From assembly GCA_028753945.1 (NCBI GenBank), contig JAPNXP010000015.1, positions 496,001 to 560,000 of the forward strand: a DNA stretch of 64,000 bases, written 5' to 3'. Numbering within the stretch: the stretch's first letter is position 1; each line of letters begins with the position of its first letter. Position numbers and translations under genes: made by a program. The notes under the pieces were generated by a model. It made no database searches, was not told where the DNA came from, and saw only the letters and a program-made list of their open reading frames with translations. The DNA comes from Hexactinellida sp. DTS-2022. Taxonomy: Eukaryota; Porifera; Hexactinellida. Below are positions 50,043 through 60,171 of the stretch, in pieces.

Positions 50043-51957
50043 ATGGTCTCTCACAGGCTAACAGCTCTGCTTATAGTTATCTCAGTTCTCCTAATAACCG
50101 AGGTGAAATGGTACTACGAACAGGAGCAGCGACTAGAGCAACTGACAGCGGATAGGGACAGGGTGGGGGGTGCGCTAATAGCGAGAGAGGGAGACATAGA
50201 GAGGTTGGGAGCTCTGGTGAGAGAAAGTGTGAATAAGTGCGAGAAAAAGAGAATCTCAAAGCTAGCGGATATCAGTGAATGCAAGGAGTCTATTGATAAA
50301 TATGATACAACAATAACAACACCAACAATAATAGGTAAAAAGTTGCTGATTTATAACGATTTACTTGAATACAATTCCTCAATAGGAACGAACAACAAAC
50401 AAATATATTTACAACAATTAATACGGAGAAGTCAAGTGGAGCTAGATAGTTGTTACCTCAACACGTAAGTTAATAGGAACGGAGTTTGTACCGTTAGATA
50501 TATAGTACATAAGTATATATGATCCCCCCCCCCCCCCCCCCCTTAGAAGCCGGTTAGAGAGAGAATACAAGGAGTGCGGGTCAGGGAAACTGAACAAGGA
50601 AGACACGAACAGTTCCCCAGACAGTGCCCCCCTACAGAGGGTCAACAGTTTCCTTCTGTTCCTAGGCTACGCTCGCAGCGGACACAGCATTATAGCGTCC
50701 CTGCTGGACGCACACCCACACGTGGTAATATCCCACGAGCTACACGCAGTGCAGAGGTGGGCAGAGCACTACAGCGAAGACGGGAGAGCAGACAGAGAGG
50801 GCCTGTTCAGAGAGATTATAGAGAACGCAGAATCAAACTTAAACGGAGTGAAAGGATTCAGGAGTCCTAACTTCACACAGAAGTACTACACACTGGAAGT
50901 GCCGGGTCTGTATCAGGGGAGATACGAGGACTACATACGAGTAATCGGAGACAAGAGTGAGTAGCTATTTGCAATAATTATGTATATAATTTTCTACAGT
51001 AGACTCTAACTAAATATGGCTAAGGCAAATATCAGTAAGGAGTTCAGGGTATATCCCTATACAATTACATGCAAGTGACTCCGGAAATACGAATTCCGGA
51101 AAATACTAACAATTTTCTACAGTACCTTGGTGTTCTTATGAACAAGATAATAATTGAAATAATGACATTCTCAATATGACATGTTGTTATGGAAACATCT
51201 AAAGAATGTCCTCATAAGTGGGTGTTGTATTGAACAACGAAAGCAAGTTTACATAGCAAGCTGCAGCTAGATTATTCTTCAAATTTCAAAAGTGTTGTGA
51301 TATGTCTTGTAAACTATGAAATGGGTGTGTTTGGGTTGTCTTATAACGCAATTAAAGTGTAGATGTTAATTATATATTGCAATAAGATGTACGTAGATTA
51401 AAGTACATTTAATTAACGCTAACCATTTAGAGGGCGGCTCGCTAGTCTCAATGTATAAGGGCACAGAGGAGGACTTTCAAGAGCTGGAAAAGTTCCAGAA
51501 TTTTGTTGGCTATCCTCTCAGAATAATACACATTGTAAGGAACCCTTATGACAACATAGCAACCAAATATCTCTATGGAATTTCGGGAGAGGCTCGCAAG
51601 GATGCAATAGAAGAAGACGCCTTTATTGAAAGCGAAGAGACGGATATAAATATTTATGTGAAAAGACATTTAAGTGCTTTCCAAAAAGTACAAAGATTCA
51701 TTGAGTACTTCGGAAATAGAATGATAACACTGCACCACGAAGATCTAATAGAAAACCCCATCCAGTTCCTAACTACTCTATGCAACTATCTGGTTATAAC
51801 CTGCAGTAACCAGTATTTAGAGAAAGCTTCCGAGGTTGTGTTTTCTACCGTGAGCAAGAGTAGGTATAATGTAAGGTGGAGTCAGGAGACGAGGTATAAG
51901 ATAGAGTCAGCCATAGAAAGGTACACATTTCTCAACAGATACTCTTATGGAGATTAG
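50043..51957 (+). CDS. Type II membrane sulfotransferase, carbohydrate-sulfotransferase-like
   Basis: Golgi-type PAPS-dependent sulfotransferase. Three exons, 50043-50464, 50547-50956, 51431-51957, phases 2 and 1, donors GTAAGT and GTGAGT, 452 residues. Start is ATG at 50043. An N-terminal signal anchor (LTALLIVISVLLITEV) is followed by a coiled-coil/stem region. Exon 2 holds the 5'-phosphosulfate loop FLGYARSGHSIIASLLDAHP; exon 3 holds the 3'-phosphate motif IIHIVRNPYDNIATKY with Arg and a downstream HHEDL. The GYxRSGHS loop variant differs from the usual PRSGT/S. The substrate cannot be inferred. The exon 2 acceptor is preceded by an uninterrupted run of about 19 C. Confidence 0.85.
50524..50542. 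repeat. Poly-C tract serving as polypyrimidine tract
   Basis: A homopolymer of about 19 C sits directly before TTAG, the 3' splice site of exon 2 of the sulfotransferase gene. Confidence 0.9.
50997..51150. mobile_element. Decayed TA-flanked MITE related to 29694-30089
   Basis: Starts CAGTAGACTCTAACTAAATA after TA; inside it TAAGGAGTTCAGGG..CTATACAATTACATGCAAGT and GTGACTCCGG match 29694-30089. In intron 2 of the sulfotransferase gene. Confidence 0.65.
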
Positions 51958-52381
51958 AAGGTTATTTGTAGAAATTTGTTAAAAGTTGATTGTGTATATA
52001 AAATATAGTTTAAATATAGTAACAGATCACTCAGTTTTGGAGGGACAATCCAATTAACTCAAATACACTAACACTGGTATTAAACTAGACAATTTGTAAG
52101 GTTTAAACCAACACAATTTGTGAGTGTTGTATTAACTAGACAATTAGTAAGGTTTAAACTCTAAACACGGTATAAGGAGTAATATATATCTGCCACAAAT
52201 ACAACTAAAAATCATTAATATATATTGAATTACCTCGGCTCTATTTATGAGTCATGGCCCAGGCATTAGGGCATGGATCGGTTAATCGGTTAATCGATAA
52301 CTAAGAATAACATAAAATACCGAGTTTTAATAACTAAGTGAAATGGTACAACTCTACAATACGATAGCAAAGTTGTTAATT
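51958..52381. other. Convergent intergenic spacer, 420 bp
   Basis: Between the sulfotransferase stop and the bS6m stop. Contains an imperfect direct repeat (ACTAGACAATT(T/A)GTAAGGTTTAAAC twice near 52082-52160) and nothing else recognised. Confidence 0.5.
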
Positions 52382-52699
52382 CTACACAGAAGTGTTGCCC
52401 TCCAGATTGCATCTAAATACGGACTCTCTCACTATGTCCGGGTTGTACCTTAGATTGTCTACAATACTCTTCTTGAACTTGGTAGTCCCGTAGAGTTTGA
52501 ATACAAAGGTGAGTCCGTGAGTAATCTTCTCTCTTGTCGTGGTCATCATTTGGGACGGGAGGGCTGTGCCCGAGAGCATATTGACTTCTGTCAAATGGCA
52601 TTCGAGTTTATAAAGTGTCTTACATAAATCTAGGAGTACGACCTTAGTGCTCTGTTTGCACTGGGCACGTAGGATGACAACCATCTCATAGAGAGGCAT
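52382..52699 (-). CDS. MRPS6: Mitochondrial small ribosomal subunit protein bS6m
   Basis: Component of the mitoribosome platform. 105 residues, one exon; human MRPS6 is 125. The N-terminus MPLYEMVVILRAQ matches human MPRYELALILKAM. It is followed by the second helix KLECHLTEVNMLSG, the conserved ALPSQM (human ALPYRI) and the strand THGLTFVFKLYG, as expected for the ferredoxin-like S6 fold. The C-terminal basic tail of the human protein is missing. No separate cleavable presequence is seen, as is usual for this family. Confidence 0.85.
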   Translation of the reverse strand: MPLYEMVVILRAQCKQSTKVVLLDLCKTLYKLECHLTEVNMLSGTALPSQMMTTTREKITHGLTFVFKLYGTTKFKKSIVDNLRYNPDIVRESVFRCNLEGNTSV

Positions 52700-54087
52700 T
52701 TAGGAACTAATTTATTAAATTTAATTATCCTGGTTTTCAGATTATACATAAGCAAAAAAATTAATTATCCTCGTTATCAGATTATACAAAAAGTAATTGG
52801 TAGTTTTTGTAGCTGCCCACAATCTTAATAATAATTTCCAGAAATGGCAACCAGTCTAATATATAATTTCAATTACCTTATTAGATGATGAGAGTCATCA
52901 TTTTATAATTAAATGCATGAATAGCCAGAAAAAGTCGGTACATAATTTGCAACTGTGTGCCAAGTTAAGTAAGTCTGTTAATTGTTTGGGTTTAGAATAG
53001 ATTGAAACCAATTAACTACTTTATTTAAGAAATATAATAATCACTTGTTTACATAATACATATTTCGAACTTAAGAAAACTTTAAACACTGTTCAAAAGA
53101 AAGAAGACTCAAAAATCTTAAAAACTAACCCTTGAATGAGAATAACAAAGTCGTTAACAATTAAATTTTGATTTATTATTAAAAGTGAACAAGCTGAAAG
53201 TCCCAGGTCAGCAATAAAGTCAGAAAGGAGCTCGTAGCAGTTTACTACTACACGGTATTGCATAACTTCAGACCATACAAATACCATACTATCGATAGCG
53301 TGATTATTGTCTTGTTCTAAAGTGCAAATTATTATTTTTAAGAGGTTCGATCGGTTTTAATACGAAGGCAACATTTTATGGATTCGTTTTGAGCAAAAAA
53401 ATAGTTTAAATTAGGTTTGACCCAAGGAATTATCCAGCAGCGCGAGACGATCCTTTTGGAGTATGATTTTTGGATAATATTAATTAGGTGCGCGAAAATT
53501 TGGAATTTTCTCCTTATACCGTAGCATTAATTTGTGATTTAGGTGTAATGAAATTGAATCAGACCAGGATTAGGACGTATTTACGAAAGGCTGTATAATA
53601 CACTGGTTTGACCTTACGGAGCCTTGTATACTCCTACTGCACTCGATAGTTCGCCTTGCGTGGTTAGTCAATCGAAATGTCTACAAACTCAAATTATAAT
53701 ATTAGCAAGAATAGATTATTGGATTATATTAAGGAAATAATTAGCTAACAGCAAAAATCAGCCAGAACAACAAACTTGTAAATTTGCAAAGATATTTATT
53801 CTTTGAAAGAGCGATTAGTAATGTCTGGGTGTCTGTTAGCAATAATATTATATTATAAAAATAATTAAGAGATTGCTTAGCGATATATTATAACTAATAA
53901 TTACCAAATACTATCTCGTTTGTTAATAAATAAATATACATATACGTCAACAAAGTCTCAATATCAAAGAGTTTGCTCAAAAATATATTTACAAACGGAT
54001 CAATTCTTCCACTACAGACAAAGACAGCATATATATAATTTAGGTGTAGGACTTTAAAAGATGATAAAAACAGCCTTAAAGTTTGGT
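52700..54087. other. AT-rich intergenic spacer, 1.4 kb
   Basis: Between bS6m (upstream side) and the Rap GEF (3' side). Only the interspersed repeat at 53424-53604 is recognised; a 64-codon frame at 53093-53287 has no support. Confidence 0.5.
53424..53604 (-). repeat. 180-bp interspersed repeat, copy 2
   Basis: Reverse-orientation relative of 9000-9179, about three quarters identical by eye, with the same outer boundaries (GGATAATTCCTT and GTGTATTATACAGCC). Confidence 0.75.
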
Positions 54088-57000
54088 TTATTTTGAGAGA
54101 AGCTCGACTGATCGAGTGCCGGATAAAGTTTTCTTTTCCGGTATAATTAGGTGGGTGGAAGAACCGGCTTTTACACTGAAGCTACTTATTCTGGACAATG
54201 AGGTGGTCCTCTTTTGCTGACTACTCCTTCTAGAGCCAGTCAGGGTGAACTCGCATAACTGGGATAAAACCTCTAACTGAACTTCATCAGATAGAATCCG
54301 ACCGGCAATGCCCTCGAGATAGCTATCGATCCGTCTATTCATCAGATCGTCTTCGTAGCGCTGTTTGTGTTCTTGGTTGTGTGAGTAGTTGCCAGACTTA
54401 CGGTGCTTCTTTAGGGGGGACGTGTTGTAGGAGATATGTTTAGCTTTCTCGCTTTGTGAAGTGTCATGCGTGGAGGGAGAAAGGAGAGCGGAATTTTGCT
54501 CTACGCTCGGATAAGGCTTAGGACAGAGCAGGCCTAGGTAGTGTACCTTTTCTGCTAGCAATCTGAGTTTATCAAAGTTAACCATCCCGTCGATATGTGT
54601 ATCGTTACTCAGGTGTATAACCGTCAGGTCCTTCTGGACAATGGGGAACATAGGGATGCATGGTACACCGGATTCCGAGACTGTTTTGAGGAGCGTCCTG
54701 TACTCGCCCATGTTCCTCATGGGGTTGAGGTATGTTTTTATTTCGTTCATAATTCGCTTGTATTTGGTAGGCACGCGGTCCCACGTGGTTTTGAGTCTAC
54801 TAACACTGTTGTGCTCCAATCCACTGATAATAGAAAACATTGCGTTAAAGTTGTTGAGCTCGCGACAGCAACTGGCGAGTCGGATAAACATCTTTATTAT
54901 CCTAGCTCGGACAAGGAGACTTCGTTCGTTCACAACTTCAGTGCAAACCCACCAACGCTCGGCATTCGATAGATCTATGAATGCCTGTAGCCGCTTCTCG
55001 TTGTTAGGAGAGTAGTACTTGAAAATATGAGAAAAGTATTCAGTGGAGGGAATAGCTTTGAACATGGTAGAGTCTCGGAAGGTTAATCTCGCCGCCAAAC
55101 GGTCGATATCTAAGTTCACAAGCTTAATCAAATCCAGAGACTCGCGGAACATTTCCTCTGCGACTTCGTCCGGACATATGCTGCCCACTACAAAGCTGGG
55201 CTTAACGTAGAAGCGAGACCCGGGCTCAAACTTAGAGGGGAGGTTCGAGAGGGTAGGCGGGAGAATTGATGTCTTCGCATTCCCATTGGCGTCTACGGTC
55301 GCTATGCAGAGGTGATGGTGTTCGTGGGAAGTGTAGAAAGTGGCTGAATCTGCGGAGTACTCCTGCAGACCCAGATGAATGAGGTCATAAGCCCGTGTGA
55401 GTAGGGAGATCGGGATGTACCTGAATGAGTGGTCGGCGTAGTACAGCTTGACAACGCTGGTCTTGAGTGGAATCCCGGAGTTGGCAGGGGTGGGTCGCAG
55501 GGTGTAGCTGCCTTCCTTCTGTCCGCAGTTGTAGTCGGAGAGAACTGAGTGCCGCCCGTTGGAACTAGAGGCAGAGTCGCTCTCCCCGAACACGGAGGAG
55601 TCCGGGGTAGCCGTGGCGGCTCTCTCGGGACGCAGGGGCTTGCTCCGGTCCGGCAGGGACTTGGTGCGCGATTTGGTGACAAAGTTCTTGGGGAGACTGC
55701 CTCTCCGCTTTAGGAACTTCTCGCACTGGTCCAGAGCAACGGAGGAGCCTACTGTGTGCGGCTTATCGTCCCCCGCGGCGCCGATGGGCTTTATTCGGAA
55801 GCTGCGTCTGAGGAGCCCGGCGGGGGACGGCTTGTGGGAAGAGTTCGTTTGTGAGTCCGACTCGGCGTTGAGAGAGCAGAGGTCCGGCGAGCTGATGGTG
55901 TTGGGGGTTATGTTCCCAGTAACGGAATGGGCCACATGGAATTCCCGTGGGAGACTCATGAACTTGTCGTATACGTCTCGCGAGTACTTGACTCCTACCT
56001 CCAGCTGTATCCCCGAGAAGAGCAGCTTCCGGGCCCAGTTGGAGGTGCGCCCCTCGCAGGAGCTTCCGTTTATAGACATCAACTGATCGCCCTGCAGCAG
56101 AGTGGTGTCGGCGAGTCGGCTCTTGGTGACCCGAGTAATCAGGAGGGGGAGGCCGATCTCGGCGCCGCCCCCAATGGCGATGGGGGAGGCGGTCTCGTGC
56201 AGCGCGGAGAGACGCACGTAGCGAATGGGCGCCTGTATGGCTCTCAGCTCGCGGATGCTGTCCGCGTAGCCGCCCATCTCCCGACCCGACACCTTGAGCA
56301 TGTGGATGAACTTATCCAGGAAGTCCTGCATCTCGCTGCTGTTCTCGAAGTCGGTGTAGTGGTTGCGCAGCCAGACCAGCAGCACTTGCACCGCCTTAAT
56401 GGCGTGGTTGGGCGTGGAGAACCAGTGCTCTATGCGGTAGGAGAGGCCGGAGGGCTGCGGCAGGAACACGCGGTAGGTTAGGAGGAAGTGCTCGATGTAG
56501 TTCTCGTCCACGCTGGTCTCGACCAGCTGGCTTAGCAACACCTCGGGAGTGGCCTGGAGTATGACGTAGCCGTACTGCCCGCCCGGGCCCTGTCTGAGCT
56601 CCTGCACCGACACGGGCTTGTCTCCTTCGAACTGCGTGACGCGCTTCTGCTGGTTCTCCTCCAGGATGGCGCGCAGGTGCTCAAGCGGGAGGTACCCGAA
56701 GGAGCAGTTCGGCTCCGCGGTGAGCATGTTGCCCCGACAGGTGAGGGGCGTCAGCTTGGGGCCGAGGCCGAACGAGCTGCCCATCTGCAGCTTGAAAGGG
56801 GACTGTCCGTCAATGAACACCTCCACCGTCCCCCTTAGGATGACGTACCAGCTGTCCACAGACTCCCCCTGCTTGAGCACTACCATGCCGACACTGGGGA
56901 CCGACTTGTGTCGCATCTTGGAGCAGATGAGCCACCTGACCGGGTCAGAGAACGAGGTGAAGGCGGGCGCGTTCTTGAGACAGATCGAAATGTTGGAAAT

Positions 57001-58122
57001 CTCCTCCTCGGTCCGCTCCTGGGGCGGCTTCGAGACGGAGTCGGTTATGAAGTCCGGCAGACACCTGTCTATGGAGTAGGAGGATATGTCGTGTGCGATG
57101 GAGGGGGGCTTGGGGTCCGACTTCCGCTTCTCCCCATTGTTATCGGAGGCGAGAGAGTAGTCGGTAGAGGAGTGCGAGTGCGCCGACTCGCTGCCGACAG
57201 AGCACTGGCTGTGTCGGGGCCGCGCCGCCGGGCTGGGAGAGACCCCGAAAGGAAAGCTGAGCCCCGTGCTGCCCTCGGTCCCGCTCGGACTCAGGAGTCC
57301 GTCCGAGTTGTTGCTCTGTCGCTTCTTGTGCGGACTGGGGCCCGTGCACATTATGAGCGGGTCTCGAGATACAAACTCGATGTCGGAGCTAGTCGTGAGG
57401 AACGGTTTCGCATCAATCGTGGAACTGTTGTTCCTGGCCCGCGGCGCTCTCGACCCCGGATAGAAACTGTCCTGTGAGTACGAGACGGAGATTCTGTTCC
57501 CAGCTCCAGCAGGGGGCTGCTTGCCTCGATCCGACACGACGCTCTCCAAGTGTGACGTCATAGAAGCCCGATACACGTGCGCGGACGCCTTCACCTCTTC
57601 CGGGAGATAAGTGAAGCGGATCAGAGAGCAATCAGTGGCGGCAACTGGGATTTGCAGGTCTTTGGGTTTCTTTCCCCATCGATGGTTATGTCCCTTCAAA
57701 ACCTCCTTACTGACCTCAAACACACTGCCCTTCTCCAAACGCTCGAATTCGTACAACAAGTTTCCAGACACCAGCATGTACCAGATACTCTCGTGTCTCT
57801 GTCGAAGGGAAGAACTTCGGAAATAACTATCCCTCACTTTGGTCTCAGCACGTTGCCAACTAATTTTACGTTTTAGCTTCTTGGCGGCTTTTCCCAGTTC
57901 ATCCCCTTTGGATAGCACCTCGAAGTGGGCGCACGGAATAATCGAGTATAGCATTTTAATCTCGCACCCCTGGAAAGCTGGGTATTGGAAGAGAGCATCG
58001 ACTATTGCGTCATAATCGGTGCGCGTACGCTCTGCCGGTTGTTTTAGCAAACTCCTGTAGAGTTTATCAGATTGCAAACCTACTCCATTCGGGACAATAT
58101 TATCTGCTTGCACGGAACTCAT
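54088..58122 (-). CDS. RAPGEF2: PDZ-GEF / Rap guanine nucleotide exchange factor (RAPGEF2/6 type), intronless
   Basis: Activates Rap GTPases at junctions and membranes. 1344 residues in one exon; human RAPGEF2 is about 1500. Domain order by motif: a degenerate first cyclic-nucleotide-binding region (about 60-180), a second cNMP-like domain (about 382-495, SWYVILRGTVEVFIDGQSPF), RasGEF N (REM, about 512-630), PDZ (about 634-715, GLPLLITRVTKSRLAD), Ras-association (about 905-990, SVVKLYYADHSFRYIP) and the CDC25 catalytic domain (about 1000-1240, AERWWVCTEVV, FNAMFSIISGLEHNSVSRL). The second cNMP domain lacks a clear PRAAT phosphate cassette, as in PDZ-GEFs that do not bind cAMP well. The C-terminus (RSVELLSK) does not end in the PDZ-binding motif of vertebrate forms. 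Confidence 0.94.
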   Translation of the reverse strand: MSSVQADNIVPNGVGLQSDKLYRSLLKQPAERTRTDYDAIVDALFQYPAFQGCEIKMLYSIIPCAHFEVLSKGDELGKAAKKLKRKISWQRAETKVRDSYFRSSSLRQRHESIWYMLVSGNLLYEFERLEKGSVFEVSKEVLKGHNHRWGKKPKDLQIPVAATDCSLIRFTYLPEEVKASAHVYRASMTSHLESVVSDRGKQPPAGAGNRISVSYSQDSFYPGSRAPRARNNSSTIDAKPFLTTSSDIEFVSRDPLIMCTGPSPHKKRQSNNSDGLLSPSGTEGSTGLSFPFGVSPSPAARPRHSQCSVGSESAHSHSSTDYSLASDNNGEKRKSDPKPPSIAHDISSYSIDRCLPDFITDSVSKPPQERTEEEISNISICLKNAPAFTSFSDPVRWLICSKMRHKSVPSVGMVVLKQGESVDSWYVILRGTVEVFIDGQSPFKLQMGSSFGLGPKLTPLTCRGNMLTAEPNCSFGYLPLEHLRAILEENQQKRVTQFEGDKPVSVQELRQGPGGQYGYVILQATPEVLLSQLVETSVDENYIEHFLLTYRVFLPQPSGLSYRIEHWFSTPNHAIKAVQVLLVWLRNHYTDFENSSEMQDFLDKFIHMLKVSGREMGGYADSIRELRAIQAPIRYVRLSALHETASPIAIGGGAEIGLPLLITRVTKSRLADTTLLQGDQLMSINGSSCEGRTSNWARKLLFSGIQLEVGVKYSRDVYDKFMSLPREFHVAHSVTGNITPNTISSPDLCSLNAESDSQTNSSHKPSPAGLLRRSFRIKPIGAAGDDKPHTVGSSVALDQCEKFLKRRGSLPKNFVTKSRTKSLPDRSKPLRPERAATATPDSSVFGESDSASSSNGRHSVLSDYNCGQKEGSYTLRPTPANSGIPLKTSVVKLYYADHSFRYIPISLLTRAYDLIHLGLQEYSADSATFYTSHEHHHLCIATVDANGNAKTSILPPTLSNLPSKFEPGSRFYVKPSFVVGSICPDEVAEEMFRESLDLIKLVNLDIDRLAARLTFRDSTMFKAIPSTEYFSHIFKYYSPNNEKRLQAFIDLSNAERWWVCTEVVNERSLLVRARIIKMFIRLASCCRELNNFNAMFSIISGLEHNSVSRLKTTWDRVPTKYKRIMNEIKTYLNPMRNMGEYRTLLKTVSESGVPCIPMFPIVQKDLTVIHLSNDTHIDGMVNFDKLRLLAEKVHYLGLLCPKPYPSVEQNSALLSPSTHDTSQSEKAKHISYNTSPLKKHRKSGNYSHNQEHKQRYEDDLMNRRIDSYLEGIAGRILSDEVQLEVLSQLCEFTLTGSRRSSQQKRTTSLSRISSFSVKAGSSTHLIIPEKKTLSGTRSVELLSK

Positions 58123-60171
58123 TCGCTTCTAATTAATCAGGGAACAAACAAAGTTAGAGATTCTTCAATTTTAAGATGTATTTCAAAGCCACGAGGCTTT
58201 GTAGTGCCTTTAAATAGTGGTTCGTTTGATTCAGAATAAGCTAATGGATACAAATGGACAATGGAAATAATACAGAGCAGAGCTTATAGTATGTCTATTT
58301 TCAAGAAGGATTCTCACAAATTGCATCTAAAAGTAGTTGATAAGATTTCTCTGTTTCAGTGGTCTCTGTACAAGGTTCCGATAATTTTGTATTGATTAGT
58401 AAGTGTAGAAGTATGGCTTTTAGTTATATTAAAAAAGAAAAGTTAATCGTTGAAGTATTCAAATTACTGTTTAGACGTGTTATGAATAGTGCTTGAATCT
58501 CCTGAAAAGGCAAATTGTTATATAAAACAACCCAAAGTGCAACGAGGTACAAAACTGATGTATAAAGCGAAATACCATTCTGAAGATAAGAATGATGATG
58601 GCAGAGATTACGATAAGTATAAATCTAACAGTAACTAATGGTTTCGTATCTGGAAGAAACTCGATTAGATACAGAAACACTTGTTCACATGTAAAAATTG
58701 GGGAGCACATAAAGTCTATCTATGAGCGAATTAAACTGTAATGTTATTATGGTAGATTAGTGATGTTATTGACAAATTATGAAGTCACAGCAAACAATGT
58801 TTATAATGATGCACTTCAGGTGAAATGGCTGTTAGATAATGGAACTGGTGAGCTCATTTTCCTGTATATTCTATTGCAAAACTCAATTTGCATACGAGAC
58901 TTCATTCCCGTATCATAATAAATGTTAATATTAATCAACAATCAGTCTTCCTACATGCTAACAGTTCGTATGTACCAACTGTAATATAAAACTTTGCAAG
59001 TTGAAACTAGCAATTACCAACTTGCTAGCAACATCTCTATAATATTGTGCATCATTGCTTTTAAAACCCTACCATTCGATACAGGGTCAGTGGATTAGGA
59101 ACTATAAATATATTTGGTTCAGTTTATAGATTGGATGAGCCACGGCTCTGAGCAAACCAAAAAGAAAGTAATTCTACCTCCAATATGAGCCTACAGCACA
59201 TTGGTCTGCTGGGGCAGTGCGGTTTTCGAGCTGTGCTGTCCTGGCAGTGCTCAGAGCCAATTCGACACTCATTCTTTTTGGAGAATTCTATAACTTTAAT
59301 TAATTAACGAAATAACCGCTTACTTACAACGAAATGGAAATTTTCCCCCGGAACACTAAATTTCTTAAATTATTATCCGCTTATAACAAAATTGAAATAG
59401 CGGATATAATTTACAGGTTATAACTACTAAAGTTAACTCTATTAACTCAAGTTAACTTTTAAAGTAGAATACGAAAAAGGAAAACGGAAGGTTTGTTAAT
59501 TAATAAATTAACCAGAAACTTATTCGTTTGTAGCATGAAAAATATCTAAGCTCACTTTTGTGAGTTCAGTTTATATGTCACAAATTCACAAATTATATTA
59601 CTTGCTTATCCCATTACAGCCGCCCTATTTTATGTGTTCAGTTATGCTTGCTTGCATCTACATATTCTATCTGATTCTAATACAAACGAAAATTTTAATT
59701 AATAATTAATTAATTCTGTAGCTCTCGATAAGTTCCTTATTTATTAATAATTGAGTGCGGTCGCAGTTGTTTCGTACCTTCCGAATTCCAGGTGGTTAGT
59801 ATAGTTACGAGACATTAATTTCCTATTATTATTACTTGCTAAATGCTAATGTTCTTAGTAAGTTAATTAATTATTTAAATCTCAGCTGTTGCCTCAACAA
59901 CAATGAGTAGCAGTTCATGAGAAACCCACGCGCTAAATTGTTATGGAACTTTTGCGTTGGTTAAATTCTCTTTAGGATGACCACAGTTAAGTCACTCTTC
60001 CATTATAACATCTCGCTAGCTATAAAGTTCAAGCCATGAGCGCCCACTACCTATGTGCTTATAGATTTGGCAATAATGATTGCAAACATTGCAAACACTC
60101 GGTTTAGGAGCTAATTATCGGGTGAGTCGAAGGTTCTAATCTACGTTTGCTGTCATTATGAGTTAGCTAGG
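58123..60171. other. Divergent intergenic region, 2 kb
   Basis: Between the Rap GEF (-) and the glycosidase (+), probably holding both promoters. A decayed CAGTGAACTCTCGTTATAACG-family MITE lies around 59310-59430 (TTTTCCCCCGGAACACTAAAT, TTATTATCCGCTTATAAC). Near 59140-59265 a GC-richer stretch contains inverted GGCTCTGAGC/GCTCAGAGCC. No coding frame was supported. Confidence 0.5.

Noticed and set aside
53093-53287. 64-codon minus-strand frame
   Set aside because: Isolated hydrophobic frame in AT-rich intergenic DNA, no support.
58480-58710. 76-codon minus-strand frame upstream of the Rap GEF
   Set aside because: Ile/Phe-rich as expected by chance in AT-rich DNA; no conserved motif.
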